A DNA stretch of 64,000 bases, from the NCBI GenBank assembly GCA_001464835.1, contig LNDS01000028.1:62001-126000 (forward strand), given 5' to 3'. This stretch comes from Rhizobiales bacterium Ga0077525. Its GTDB lineage: Bacteria; Pseudomonadota; Alphaproteobacteria; Rhizobiales; Xanthobacteraceae. Positions 55,897-64,000 of the stretch are shown piece by piece. The notes below the pieces were generated by a model that made no database searches, was not told the DNA's origin, and worked only from the letters and a program-made list of their open reading frames with translations. The translations under genes and the position numbers were made by a program. How positions within the stretch are numbered: the stretch's first letter is position 1; every line of letters begins with the position of its first letter.

Positions 55897-57363
55897 ATGG
55901 CCAAATTCTCACGCCGGCATGTGCTCGGCGGCGGCTCGGCGCTGCTGATCGGCGCCGGCCTCGATGGCAAGGCGAGGGCTCAGGGCACGCAAGGGCCGCC
56001 GGCGGGGCGCGGGCGCATCAACGCCGATGTCTGCGTCGTCGGCGCCGGCTATGCCGGCCTTGCGGCAGCCTACCGGCTCAAGCAGGCCGGCATCGATGCC
56101 GTCGTGCTGGAAGCGCGCAACCGCGTTGGCGGCCGCACTCTGACCGGGCCGCTCGAAGGCGGCGGCTGGGTCGATTATGGCGGCCAATGGGTCGGGCCGA
56201 CGCAGGACCGCTTTTACGAATTGATCAGGGAAATGGGTGGACGGACCTATCCGTCCTATGCCTCGGGCAATTCGATCGAGCGCAGCGTGCTCGACCCGAA
56301 TGTTTTCAACCGCTTCAGCGGCGATCAATATCCCGGCTCGGACATTCTCAACGCGGTCTATGACAAGATCGATGCGCTCGCCGACACCATCGATCCGCGC
56401 ACGCCATGGACCGCGCCCGACGCCGAAAAGCTCGACGCCATGACCTTCGCCGAATGGCTCGCCGCCAATGTGCCGAATGAGCATGCGCGCGCTTTGACCG
56501 GTGGCGTCACCAGTTCGGTCGCCTGCGCCTCGCCGTCGGAAATCTCGATGCTGGAAATGGCCTATCTGGTGAAGGCCTGCAACGGGCTCGACAAATTGTT
56601 CGGCTTTGCCGGCGGCGCGCAGCAGGACCGCGTCATTCACGGCACGCAGCCGGTCGCCCGGGAAATCGCGCGGCGTCTCGGCGACGCCATCAAGCTCGGC
56701 GCGCCGGTGCGGCGCATTCGCTGGAACGACGAGGGCGTCGAGGTGGCGAGCGACGACATCACGGTGCATGCGCGCTTCGCCATCGTCTGCACGCCGCCGC
56801 ATCTGGCCGGCGCCATCGAATACGACCCGTCGCCGCCGACCGACCGCGTGCAGGTGACGCAGCGCTGGCCGCAAGGCCTCGTCATTAAGGTGCAGATGAT
56901 CTACGCCGCGCCTTACTGGCGCGACGCCGGCCTCAATGGCGCCTCGCTCGACTACCGCACCATGGTCGGCGAGACGGCCGACAGCGGCGTGCCGGAGCAA
57001 TATTCAAGGCAAGGCATCATGACCGGCTTTATCTATTCGGGGCAGGCGCGGCGGGCGGTAACGCTCTCCGCCTCTGAGCGCAAGAAAGCGGTGCTCTCCG
57101 AGATGGCCGAGAAATTCGGACCGAAGGCGCTGGAGCCGATCGAATACCACGAGATGAACTGGTCGACCCAGCAATGGACCCGCGGCTGCTTCACCGGCTT
57201 CCTGACGCCCGGGGCGACGACCTTGTTCCGCTCGGCGGTGCGCGACCCGGTGGGGCCGCTGTACTGGGCCGGCACCGAATATTCGACCGTCTGGCCGTCC
57301 TTTATCGACGGGGCGATCCGCTCTGGCGAACTGGCGGCAAACCAGATCAGGGCGAAGGTGTAG
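55897..57363 (+). CDS. Tat-exported flavin monoamine oxidase family protein
   Basis: Protein of 488 residues with a twin-Arg signal (FSRRHVLGGG). The FAD-binding Rossmann motif is VCVVGAGYAGLAAAYRL, followed by VVLEARNRVGGRT; near the C-terminus LYWAGTEYSTVWPSFIDGAIRSG closes the FAD site. It should oxidise an amine in the periplasm; the substrate is unknown. The ATG at 55897 follows GGGGGAG. It stands alone between the Aat-like gene and guaA. Confidence 0.9.
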   Translation: MAKFSRRHVLGGGSALLIGAGLDGKARAQGTQGPPAGRGRINADVCVVGAGYAGLAAAYRLKQAGIDAVVLEARNRVGGRTLTGPLEGGGWVDYGGQWVGPTQDRFYELIREMGGRTYPSYASGNSIERSVLDPNVFNRFSGDQYPGSDILNAVYDKIDALADTIDPRTPWTAPDAEKLDAMTFAEWLAANVPNEHARALTGGVTSSVACASPSEISMLEMAYLVKACNGLDKLFGFAGGAQQDRVIHGTQPVAREIARRLGDAIKLGAPVRRIRWNDEGVEVASDDITVHARFAIVCTPPHLAGAIEYDPSPPTDRVQVTQRWPQGLVIKVQMIYAAPYWRDAGLNGASLDYRTMVGETADSGVPEQYSRQGIMTGFIYSGQARRAVTLSASERKKAVLSEMAEKFGPKALEPIEYHEMNWSTQQWTRGCFTGFLTPGATTLFRSAVRDPVGPLYWAGTEYSTVWPSFIDGAIRSGELAANQIRAKV

Positions 57364-57436
57364 GGGCGCAGCGGAATAAGCGTGGAAGGCGCGCCGCGCC
57401 TGTTGCGGTCGTGCGCCCGGTCGCTTAATTCAGGGC

Positions 57437-59032
57437 ATGAACACCCCGCAGAAATCGACCGCCCTCGACCCCGATCACTTGCCGGATCACGACAAGGTTC
57501 TGATCGTCGACTTCGGCTCGCAGGTGACCCAGCTCATCGCCCGCCGCGTGCGCGAGGAAAACATTTACAGCGAGATCGTGCCGTACCAGAAGGCCGAGGA
57601 AGCCTTCCGGGCGATGAAGCCGAAGGCGGTGATCCTGTCCGGCGGGCCGGCTTCCGTGCTCGACAAGGACGCGCCTTTGGCGCCGCCTTCGATCTATGAG
57701 GCCGGCGTGCCGATCCTCGGCATCTGCTACGGCGAGCAGGCGATGGCGCATCAGCTCGGCGGCAAGGTCGAAGGCGGGCACCACCGCGAATTCGGCCGCG
57801 CCGAAGTCGAGGTGACGGCCGACTCGCCGATCTTCGAGGGCATCTGGGCGAAGGGCGGCAAATATCCGGTGTGGATGAGCCATGGCGACCGCGTGACGGA
57901 ATTGCCGCCGGGCTTTCGCGTCCTCGGCAAGGCGCCGAACTCGCCGATCTCGATCATCGGCGACGACGCGCGCAAGTTCTACGCCACGCAGTTTCATCTC
58001 GAAGTGATGCACACGCCGCAGGGCGCGCAGTTGCTTCGTAATTTCGTGCGCAACATCGCCGGCCTGACCGGCGACTGGACCATGCGCGCCTTCAAGGACG
58101 AGGCGATCGAGAAGATCCGCGCCCAGGTCGGCAAGGGCAAGGTGATTTGCGGATTGTCCGGTGGCGTCGATTCAGCGGTGGCGGCGGTTCTCATTCACGA
58201 AGCGATCGGCGACCAGCTCACCTGCGTGCTGGTCGATCACGGCCTGATGCGGCTCGCCGAGGCGTCCAAGGTCGTCACCATGTTCCGCGACAGCTACAAC
58301 ATTCCGCTGGTGCTGGTCGATGCCGCCGACACCTTCATCGGCGCGCTGGAAGGCGTCGACGATCCGGAGAAGAAGCGCAAGATCATCGGTGGCCTGTTCA
58401 TCGATGTGTTCGACGCCGAGGCGAAGGAGATCGGCGGTGCCGAGTTTCTCGCGCAGGGTACGTTGTATCCCGACGTGATCGAGAGCGTGTCGTTCACCGG
58501 CGGGCCGTCGGTGACCATCAAGTCGCATCACAATGTCGGCGGGCTGCCGGACTTCATGAAGATGAAGCTCGTTGAGCCGTTGCGCGAATTGTTCAAGGAC
58601 GAAGTGCGGGCGCTTGGCCGCGAACTCGGTCTGCCGGAGAGTTTTGTCGGCCGGCATCCGTTCCCGGGGCCGGGTCTCGCCATCCGCGTGCCGGGCGCGA
58701 TCACGCGCGAGAAACTGGATATCCTGCGGCTGGCGGACGAAATCTACATCGAAGAAATTCGCCGCTGCGGTTTGTACGATCAAATCTGGCAGGCGTTTGC
58801 GGTCCTGCTGCCGGTCAAGACCGTCGGCGTCATGGGCGACGGGCGGACGTATGAATATGTCGTCGGCCTGCGCGCGGTGACTTCCGTTGACGGCATGACC
58901 GCCGACTTCTTCCCGTTCGACATGCGCTTCCTCGGCATGGTGGCGACGCGCATCATCAACGAGGTCAAGGGCGTCAACCGCGTGGTGTATGATGTGACAA
59001 GCAAGCCGCCGGGGACGATCGAGTGGGAGTGA
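57437..59032 (+). CDS. guaA: GMP synthase (glutamine-hydrolysing)
   Basis: Enzyme of 531 residues converting XMP to GMP. N-terminal class I glutamine amidotransferase with nucleophile Cys in [13 protein letters not shown] and His-x-Glu in [11 protein letters not shown] (His is followed by Leu; most homologues have Pro). ATP-pyrophosphatase domain with [11 protein letters not shown], then the dimerisation domain with [11 protein letters not shown] and the final KPPGTIEWE. It belongs to the same pathway as guaB. The following accessory gene starts one base after its stop. Confidence 0.97.
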   Translation: MNTPQKSTALDPDHLPDHDKVLIVDFGSQVTQLIARRVREENIYSEIVPYQKAEEAFRAMKPKAVILSGGPASVLDKDAPLAPPSIYEAGVPILGICYGEQAMAHQLGGKVEGGHHREFGRAEVEVTADSPIFEGIWAKGGKYPVWMSHGDRVTELPPGFRVLGKAPNSPISIIGDDARKFYATQFHLEVMHTPQGAQLLRNFVRNIAGLTGDWTMRAFKDEAIEKIRAQVGKGKVICGLSGGVDSAVAAVLIHEAIGDQLTCVLVDHGLMRLAEASKVVTMFRDSYNIPLVLVDAADTFIGALEGVDDPEKKRKIIGGLFIDVFDAEAKEIGGAEFLAQGTLYPDVIESVSFTGGPSVTIKSHHNVGGLPDFMKMKLVEPLRELFKDEVRALGRELGLPESFVGRHPFPGPGLAIRVPGAITREKLDILRLADEIYIEEIRRCGLYDQIWQAFAVLLPVKTVGVMGDGRTYEYVVGLRAVTSVDGMTADFFPFDMRFLGMVATRIINEVKGVNRVVYDVTSKPPGTIEWE

Positions 59033-59033
59033 C

Positions 59034-59756
59034 GTGATACAGATCGAATTTCTCTCAGTAAGAGAGCCTCGATGGTCTCGTGAGGACCGAAGGGCGATCG
59101 ACTGCTTCGTAACGACGAATCATATGATTGGTGAGCATCCTTTCACTGCATCTATGGATGACTGCGAGGCTCTCGGGCGTGAGCTATACGAGCGATGTGT
59201 GACTGGTGAATTCGACGAGATTGCTCCGATGGAGTCTGGGATCGTCGAAGGCGTTCCAGTAAATATTGAGATGCCTCCAGAATATAAAATACTGGACAAG
59301 TTTTTTATCGAAGTAAATCAAGAGAACGGTCGAAAGTCATTCCGCAGCGTGGTGATCGTATGGGGCTCCATTTTGGATAACCTCCTCGATGGATTGATCG
59401 AGAGCGATGTATCTCGTGCGAGAGCCTCGGGCGAAAAATCTCCGGCGCCTCCAAGAACGTTTGGCGCTAGAATTAGGCTGTCGAAAGAGCGGGGGCTGAT
59501 CGATGGAGCCGACGCAGAAAAATGTCAGCACATCAGGCGTGTCCGAAACGCCGCAGCGCACGAGTGGCAACTATCGCTTGAAAGCAAAGACGTGTTGCCG
59601 AGTCTTCGTGCGCTATACGAGGCAGATCATTCTCAGTTCTTTCGTTACCACGAGGACTTTGGGTTTCTTGTTCAGCAAATATATGCCGGTTCATGCGTTA
59701 TGCTTGCGGTAAGATTTGCGCGCAGTCTTCAGGGCCCTAAACCTTGGGCGGGATAA
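59034..59756 (+). CDS. Accessory protein with HEPN/MltR-like C-terminal part
   Basis: Protein of 240 residues with no close family that I can name. The C-terminal half (FGARIRLSKERGLID, then CQHIRRVRNAAAHEW) fits the MltR/DUF4145-like HEPN pattern: an Arg-x-x-x-Asn-x-x-x-His motif before a helix. The N-terminal half has no recognised domain. Base composition is clearly more AT-rich than the neighbours and the codons are unlike theirs, a sign of transfer. It starts with GTG at 59034, two bases after guaA, and precedes a toxin-antitoxin pair. A defence or regulatory role is possible. Confidence 0.7.
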   Translation: MIQIEFLSVREPRWSREDRRAIDCFVTTNHMIGEHPFTASMDDCEALGRELYERCVTGEFDEIAPMESGIVEGVPVNIEMPPEYKILDKFFIEVNQENGRKSFRSVVIVWGSILDNLLDGLIESDVSRARASGEKSPAPPRTFGARIRLSKERGLIDGADAEKCQHIRRVRNAAAHEWQLSLESKDVLPSLRALYEADHSQFFRYHEDFGFLVQQIYAGSCVMLAVRFARSLQGPKPWAG

Positions 59757-59776
59757 CGGTCGCATCTCTTGTTTTG

Positions 59777-59791
59777 GACCATTGAATGGTC
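59777..59791. promoter_or_regulatory. Palindromic operator of the toxin-antitoxin pair
   Basis: Palindrome GACCAT-TGA-ATGGTC (59777-59791), 12 bases before the antitoxin start codon, overlapping a likely -10 region (TAAATTAT). Antitoxins of this family repress their own promoter by binding such sites. Confidence 0.65.
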
Positions 59792-59803
59792 TAAATTATC
59801 CCC

Positions 59804-60082
59804 ATGAACGTCCCCATCAGCGAAGCCAAAGGCCAATTGACCGATCTGGTGCGCCGCGCCGAGGCCGGCGAGGAAGTCGTGCTGACCCGGCACGGCCAGC
59901 CGGTGGCGAAGCTGGTGCCGGTCGAGCGAAAGCCGACGACGGAAGAAAAGCGGCAGGCTCTCGAAAGAGTCGCGGAAATAGCGAAGGCGGCGCGCGAGGC
60001 TCGCGAGGCCCGAGGGGAAGTAACGGAAAGTGCCGCGCGCAGTCAGGATTTCCTCTATGACGAGCATGGTCTTCCGAAATGA
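59804..60082 (+). CDS. Type II antitoxin, Phd/YefM family
   Basis: Protein of 92 residues. The N-terminal half is the DNA-binding Phd/YefM fold (MNVPISEAKGQLTDLVRRAEAGEEVVLT, shortened here by its ends, then RHGQPVAKLVP). The C-terminal half is charged, with a REAREARGE stretch, and should wrap the toxin. It overlaps the PIN toxin gene by four bases (ATGA). Confidence 0.9.
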   Translation: MNVPISEAKGQLTDLVRRAEAGEEVVLTRHGQPVAKLVPVERKPTTEEKRQALERVAEIAKAAREAREARGEVTESAARSQDFLYDEHGLPK

Positions 60083-60462
60083 TCGCGGTCGATACGTCGG
60101 CCCTGATGGCTATCGTTCTGCAAGAACGGTGGTCCTTGGCCTGCCGCGAGGCCATCGCCGCGGAAGATCGCGTGCTGATTTCGGCAGGTACTCTGGTTGA
60201 AGCCCTGATCGTATCCCGGCGAAAAGACCTTTACCGTGCAATGGCGGCGCTGATCGAGGGCGCGCATTTTACCGTCATAGCGGTGACGGAAGCGACAGCG
60301 CAGAGAATATCTCTCGTCTATGATCGCTGGGGCCGCGGCATTCATCCGGCCGCTCTCAATTTCGGCGACTGCTTCGCTTATGATGTCGCCAAACAGCACG
60401 ATTGCGCGCTGCTTTATGTCGGCGACGACTTTTCCAAGACCGACGTCAAAAGCGTTCTCTAA
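60079..60462 (+). CDS. vapC: PIN-domain toxin ribonuclease (VapC type)
   Basis: Protein of 127 residues with the PIN acidic residues in order: Asp 5 (MIAVDTSALMAI), Glu 41 (TLVEALIV), Asp 98 (NFGDCFAYDVAK) and Asp 116 (VGDDFSKTD). Such toxins cut tRNA or other RNA when the antitoxin is degraded. It is translated together with the preceding antitoxin. The pair and the AT-rich gene before it form a small accessory insert. Confidence 0.92.
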   Translation: MIAVDTSALMAIVLQERWSLACREAIAAEDRVLISAGTLVEALIVSRRKDLYRAMAALIEGAHFTVIAVTEATAQRISLVYDRWGRGIHPAALNFGDCFAYDVAKQHDCALLYVGDDFSKTDVKSVL

Positions 60463-60558
60463 AATGCTCAAGCCGACGCTTCCGTGCGTTTCCGATTCAG
60501 CGAAAGTTAAACGCTCGGAGGGCAGGGTCCGGGCGTCGCTTCACGCCGGAGATTGTCG

Positions 60559-61776
60559 ATGATGAAATTCGTTCGCCTGCTGGCTTTCGCCATTGTAGCG
60601 CTCGGCATGGTTAGCAAGACCTTGCCGGCTTTGGCGCAGGATAAGGGCTCGGTCCGCGTCTCCTCGGACGTTCAATACGAATTCATCGGCCGCTGGGACG
60701 CCGACAAGCTCAACAAAATTCTGACCGACGACACGCCCAAATTCTTCGGCGTGACGGTGAAATATACGCCGGCGAGGAATGCCGTGAAGCTTTACCGCGT
60801 GACCTATTCCTCAGTGGTGCCGGAGCGCGGCAACAAGCCGATCGTCGCCACCGGCCTCGTCGCCGTTCCCGATATCGCCGGCACGTCGTTCCCGATGGTG
60901 TCGTACCAGCACGGCACCGTCTACGAGAAGACGCAGGTGCCGTCGTTCCCGGACCAGTCGCCGGAGACGCAGCTGATGCTCGCGCAGTTCGGAGGCCAAG
61001 GCTACATCGTCATCGGCGCCGATTACTTCGGCATGGGGTCGTCGAAGGAGCCGGAAGGCTACATGGTCAAGGCGAGCCATCAGCAGGCGACCTACGACAT
61101 GCTGCTGGCGAGCCGCGCCGTGCTCGAACATCTCAAGCTTTCAAGCGGCAAATTGTTCGTCAGCGGCTGGTCGCAGGGCGGCTTCGTCGCCATGGCGTTT
61201 CTGGAAAAGCTTGAAAGTGCCGGCGTCAAGGTCGATGCCGCGGCAACCGCAAGCGCGCCGGTCGACGTGTCGGTCGCGCTCAACGGCTTTCTCAGCTTTC
61301 CGCGCAAGAACGATGCCGATTGGGTGAACTCGCTGTTCATCCTGTCGTCGTTTTCGTTCGAGAATTATTACGGCGTGCCGGGGCTGGCGCGTTCGTTGAT
61401 CGCGGATGCCTATTACGATGTCGCGCGCAAGGCTTACCTGCGCGAGCCGTTCAACGTCGCCGATGTGCCGACCGACCTGCACAGACTGATCAAGCCGGAT
61501 TATTTCAACGCGCAGTTCTTCGCCGAATCGGCCTATGGCAAGCTGGTCGCGCAGACGCAGGCCTATCGCTGGGTCATCAAGTCGCCGGTGCGCAATTACT
61601 ACGGCGAGGCCGACGAGGCGATCGCGGTCGGGCTGGGCCAACTGGCGATGACCTATCAACGCGCCATCGGAAACGGCAACCCGGTGATCGAGGCGGTCTC
61701 GACCGGGCAGACCTCGCACCGCGGCACCTATGCGACCGCCGTGCCGCAGTGGAAGATCTGGTTCGACGGGCTGTAG
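60559..61776 (+). CDS. Exported alpha/beta hydrolase
   Basis: Protein of 405 residues with a signal peptide (about 1-26, LPALAQD). The nucleophile elbow is VSGWSQGGFVAM; HGTVYEK and the long lipase-like N-terminal part (VTYSSVVPERGNKPIVATGLV) fit secretory lipases or esterases. A His in GQTSHRGTY near the C-terminus would complete the triad. The substrate is unknown. The ATG at 60559 follows GGAG and is doubled by a second ATG. Confidence 0.87.
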   Translation: MMKFVRLLAFAIVALGMVSKTLPALAQDKGSVRVSSDVQYEFIGRWDADKLNKILTDDTPKFFGVTVKYTPARNAVKLYRVTYSSVVPERGNKPIVATGLVAVPDIAGTSFPMVSYQHGTVYEKTQVPSFPDQSPETQLMLAQFGGQGYIVIGADYFGMGSSKEPEGYMVKASHQQATYDMLLASRAVLEHLKLSSGKLFVSGWSQGGFVAMAFLEKLESAGVKVDAAATASAPVDVSVALNGFLSFPRKNDADWVNSLFILSSFSFENYYGVPGLARSLIADAYYDVARKAYLREPFNVADVPTDLHRLIKPDYFNAQFFAESAYGKLVAQTQAYRWVIKSPVRNYYGEADEAIAVGLGQLAMTYQRAIGNGNPVIEAVSTGQTSHRGTYATAVPQWKIWFDGL

Positions 61777-61779
61777 GCG

Positions 61780-62658
61780 TCAGACCGCCTTCGCCAGTCT
61801 GTCCTGCGTTTTCGTTTCGAAGTCGCTGGCCTCGTGCCGTTCGTGCAATTGGCTGTGCGGCTCGCCGGAAACGCGGTTGACCTTGCGGCCGCGGATCACG
61901 GCCGGGCGCTGGAGCAATCGATCGGCCCAGCGATTGACGTGCTTGTAGTCCTGCGCGCTGAGGAACGTGGCGGAGTCGCCGTAGAGCCAGCCTTTCACCA
62001 GGCCGCCGTACCACGGCAAGATCGCGATGTCGGCGATGGTGTAATCCGGGCCGGCGATGAATTCGTTGGTCGCCAACTGGCGGTCGAGCACATCGAGCTG
62101 GCGCTTCACCTCCATGGCGAAGCGGTCGATGGGATATTCCATCTTGCTCGGCGCATAGGCGTAGAAATGGCCGAAGCCGCCGCCGAGATAGGGCGCCGAG
62201 CCCATTTGCCAGAACAGCCAGGACAGGCACTCGGCGCGCGCCGCAGGCTCCGTCGGCAGGAAAGCGCCGAACTTCTCGGCGAGATAAACAAGGATTGCGC
62301 CGGATTCGAAGACACGGATCGGCTTTGCGCCGCTGCGATCCATCAGCGCCGGAATCTTGGAATTGGGGTTCACGCCGACAAAGCCGGATCCGAACTGCTC
62401 GCCGTCGCCGATCTTGATCAGCCAGGCGTCGTATTCCGCGCCTTTGTGGCCAAGCGCCAGCAACTCCTCGAGCATGATGGTGACTTTTTGCCCGTTCGGC
62501 GTGGCCAGGGAATAAAGTTGCAAAGGATGGCGACCGACGGGAAGTTCTTTTTCATGCGTCGCGCCGGCAATGGGACGGTTGATATTGGCAAACTTGCCGC
62601 CGTTCTCCTTGTCCCAGGTCCAGACCTTCGGCGGGGTGTAGGCGGGCGTCTCGCTCAT
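61780..62658 (-). CDS. yghU: Glutathione S-transferase, YghU type
   Basis: Protein of 292 residues, thioredoxin-like domain then a helical domain. Signatures of the YghU branch of disulfide-bond oxidoreductases: PLQLYSLATPNGQKVTIMLEE, NPNSKIPALMD, FESGAILVYLAEKFG and PYLGGGFGHFYAYAP. The ATG at 62658 follows AGGAGAA. It converges on the hydrolase gene with a gap of three bases. It probably reduces disulfides or peroxides using glutathione; the in vivo substrate is unknown. Confidence 0.9.
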   Translation of the reverse strand: MSETPAYTPPKVWTWDKENGGKFANINRPIAGATHEKELPVGRHPLQLYSLATPNGQKVTIMLEELLALGHKGAEYDAWLIKIGDGEQFGSGFVGVNPNSKIPALMDRSGAKPIRVFESGAILVYLAEKFGAFLPTEPAARAECLSWLFWQMGSAPYLGGGFGHFYAYAPSKMEYPIDRFAMEVKRQLDVLDRQLATNEFIAGPDYTIADIAILPWYGGLVKGWLYGDSATFLSAQDYKHVNRWADRLLQRPAVIRGRKVNRVSGEPHSQLHERHEASDFETKTQDRLAKAV

Positions 62659-62746
62659 CTGATTTCTCCTGGCGGCGTGAGCCCACATGTAGTTTGCGCG
62701 GCGGGCGAAAGGAAGGGTAGCGTTAGGTCAAATTCGAGGAACAGCC

Positions 62747-63097
62747 ATGCCCATCACCATCTACGGCATCAAGAACTGCGACACGATGAAAAAAGCGCGC
62801 GCCTGGCTCGACAAGGCGAAAGTCGATTATGCGTTTCACGATTACAAGAGCGCCGGCATCGACAAGGAGCGGCTGGAGAAATGGGCGAAGAAGGCGGGTT
62901 GGGAAACGCTGCTCAACAGAGCCGGCACCACGTTCAAGAAACTGCCCGACAAGGACAAAGAAGGACTCAGCGAGGCCAAGGCGATCAAGTTGATGCTGGC
63001 GCAGCCATCCATGATCAAGCGGCCGGTGCTGGAGCTTCCCGGCGGCAAGATGCTGGTCGGTTTCAAGCTTGAGCAATACGAAAAGGCGTTCGCCTAG
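62747..63097 (+). CDS. ArsC-family thioredoxin-fold protein (YffB/Spx-like)
   Basis: Protein of 116 residues with ITIYGIKNCDTMKKARAW at the N-terminus, where the single Cys is in the ArsC position, and SMIKRPVLELPG with the Arg that anchors substrate. It fits the YffB subgroup and not Spx or arsenate reductase, because the C-x-x-C and arsenic-linked genes are missing. It may use glutathione. The last four bases overlap the convergent Usp gene. Confidence 0.88.
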   Translation: MPITIYGIKNCDTMKKARAWLDKAKVDYAFHDYKSAGIDKERLEKWAKKAGWETLLNRAGTTFKKLPDKDKEGLSEAKAIKLMLAQPSMIKRPVLELPGGKMLVGFKLEQYEKAFA

Positions 63098-63921
63098 GCG
63101 GCCGGCACCGCGAGCACCGGGCAGGGCGACTGCCGCACCACGCGCTCGGTGGTCGAGCCGCGCAGCGCATCGAGAAAGCCGTGATGGCCGGCGGTTGCCA
63201 TGCCGATCAAATCGGGGGGCCATTCCGCCGCGGCGGCGAGGATCTGTTGCACGACGTCGCCCTTGCGCGTGGCGATGGCCGCCATTTTGTGCGGCTTCAA
63301 ATGGTGCTTGAGTTCGGGCGGCCGGTCGCCGATATGCAGCAGCCGCTCTTCAGCGTCGATGCCCGACATCAAATGCGCGAAGCCCATGATGGTGTTGACC
63401 GCGGCGGCCGGCGGTGGATCGCGGTCCACCGGAATGAGCACGCGCTTGAGATGGACTTCGCCGCGCTTCTGGTCGACGAAGCCGCGCGCCCGCGCTGGCA
63501 CGAACAGAGTTGGCACCCTGGCATGCCGCGCCAGATTTTCGGCGACCGAGCCGTTGAGCCAGCGCGCGACGCCGTCGCGCCCCTGCGTCGCCAGCACGAT
63601 GAGGTTGGCCGAGTGCTCGCCGAGGTGTTTAAGAATGCCGCCTGCCGCCGGTTGCGGCTCCAGCTCCACCTTGGCGACCTTGATGCCAAGCTTTTGCGCG
63701 ATAGCGCGCGGCGTGTCGTGTTCGCTGGCCAGGCCCCAGGCGGACAGCGCCGTGCGGATGTGCGGGAAAGCGGTCCATTCGGCCGAGTCGCTGGCGGTGG
63801 CGACGTGGATCAAAGTGAGCGCGCATTTCGCCGTCAGCGCGATGCGCAAGGCATGGCCGAAGGCCGCGGCGCTGGCGTCGGAGAAATCGGTCGGATGGAC
63901 GATGGACGAAAGTTTCAGCAT
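63094..63921 (-). CDS. Universal stress protein with two Usp domains
   Basis: Protein of 275 residues made of two tandem UspA-like domains. The first starts LSSIVHPTDFSDASAAAFGHA and has NLIVLATQGRDGVARWLNGSVAENL, shown here by its ends, matching the G-x2-G-x9-G-S/T ATP-binding motif. The second (VLIPVDRDPP, then GMATAGHHGFLDALRGSTTER) is shorter but complete. Such proteins act in stress tolerance. The ATG at 63921 leaves about 80 bases to the window edge, in which I see nothing more. Confidence 0.88.
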   Translation of the reverse strand: MLKLSSIVHPTDFSDASAAAFGHALRIALTAKCALTLIHVATASDSAEWTAFPHIRTALSAWGLASEHDTPRAIAQKLGIKVAKVELEPQPAAGGILKHLGEHSANLIVLATQGRDGVARWLNGSVAENLARHARVPTLFVPARARGFVDQKRGEVHLKRVLIPVDRDPPPAAAVNTIMGFAHLMSGIDAEERLLHIGDRPPELKHHLKPHKMAAIATRKGDVVQQILAAAAEWPPDLIGMATAGHHGFLDALRGSTTERVVRQSPCPVLAVPAA

Positions 63922-64000
63922 GCGCGGCAGCCTAGCAAAGCGCAGCCCCTGGGCCTTTGCGTCAAATCAACCCGGGGGCGCGGCCTGGACCCCTTGATCC

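Overview
The window is high-GC DNA packed with genes on both strands and looks like chromosome from an alphaproteobacterium of the order Hyphomicrobiales (Rhizobiales), probably near Bradyrhizobium, Rhodopseudomonas or Xanthobacteraceae. The clues are the acpXL very-long-chain fatty acid cluster for lipid A, a complete PhyR-NepR-EcfG general stress switch with an HWE kinase, a Ku/LigD repair pair beside it, a Shemin-type 5-aminolevulinate synthase and DUF992 and TRAP genes. Genus was not determined. Most assignments rest on motifs read by eye; no database search was possible.

Layout. 1-4.9 kb: lpxXL-adh-fabF1-fabF2-fabZ-acpXL, one minus-strand operon that makes and attaches the very-long-chain acyl group of lipid A. 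5.1-12.3 kb: a small membrane protein, a VTT/DedA-ATP-grasp fusion, a PCu(A)C copper chaperone, a TRAP transporter (dctPQM), a carboxymuconolactone decarboxylase-like protein and RlpA. 12.4-20.4 kb: a frameshifted iron permease gene, ligD-ku, nepR-ecfG divergent from phyR, an HWE kinase and a DUF992 protein. EcfG-type promoters can be read in front of phyR, nepR, ku and the DUF992 gene. 20.4-23.3 kb: a kelch protein and a sugar isomerase behind two decayed genes. 23.5-26.5 kb: oxyR, hemA and a Sco-type copper chaperone.

26.9-37.2 kb is the most unusual part. A cupredoxin-like protein, a Tat-exported metallophosphoesterase and a SoxA-like monoheme cytochrome c are followed by an atypical cbb3 oxidase. 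That oxidase has CcoN, a CcoO fused to two further cytochrome c domains in place of a separate CcoP, four tiny membrane proteins, a TauE-like protein and the CcoI copper ATPase. SoxY and SoxZ lie convergently at the end. The set reads like a periplasmic oxidation module that sends electrons to its own oxygen reductase, with heme (hemA) and copper (Sco, CcoI) supply genes alongside. The substrate is unknown; a sulfur compound is the most economical guess.

37.3-50 kb: groEL with a His-rich tail and no groES, tRNA-Gln(CTG), an MFS carrier, an 815-base gene-free region with a near-consensus promoter and a palindromic repeat, an orphan molybdenum hydroxylase large subunit, ppx/gppA-rlmE, a large TPR protein and a DHA2-family exporter. 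50.2-64 kb: guaB, a MAPEG protein, an RsmB-like methyltransferase, a Pro/Ala-rich membrane protein, an Aat-like transferase, an amine oxidase, guaA, a small accessory insert (HEPN-like protein plus a Phd/VapC-type toxin-antitoxin pair), a secreted hydrolase, a YghU-type glutathione transferase, an ArsC-like protein and a double UspA protein. No CRISPR array, rRNA operon, prophage or intact insertion sequence was seen.
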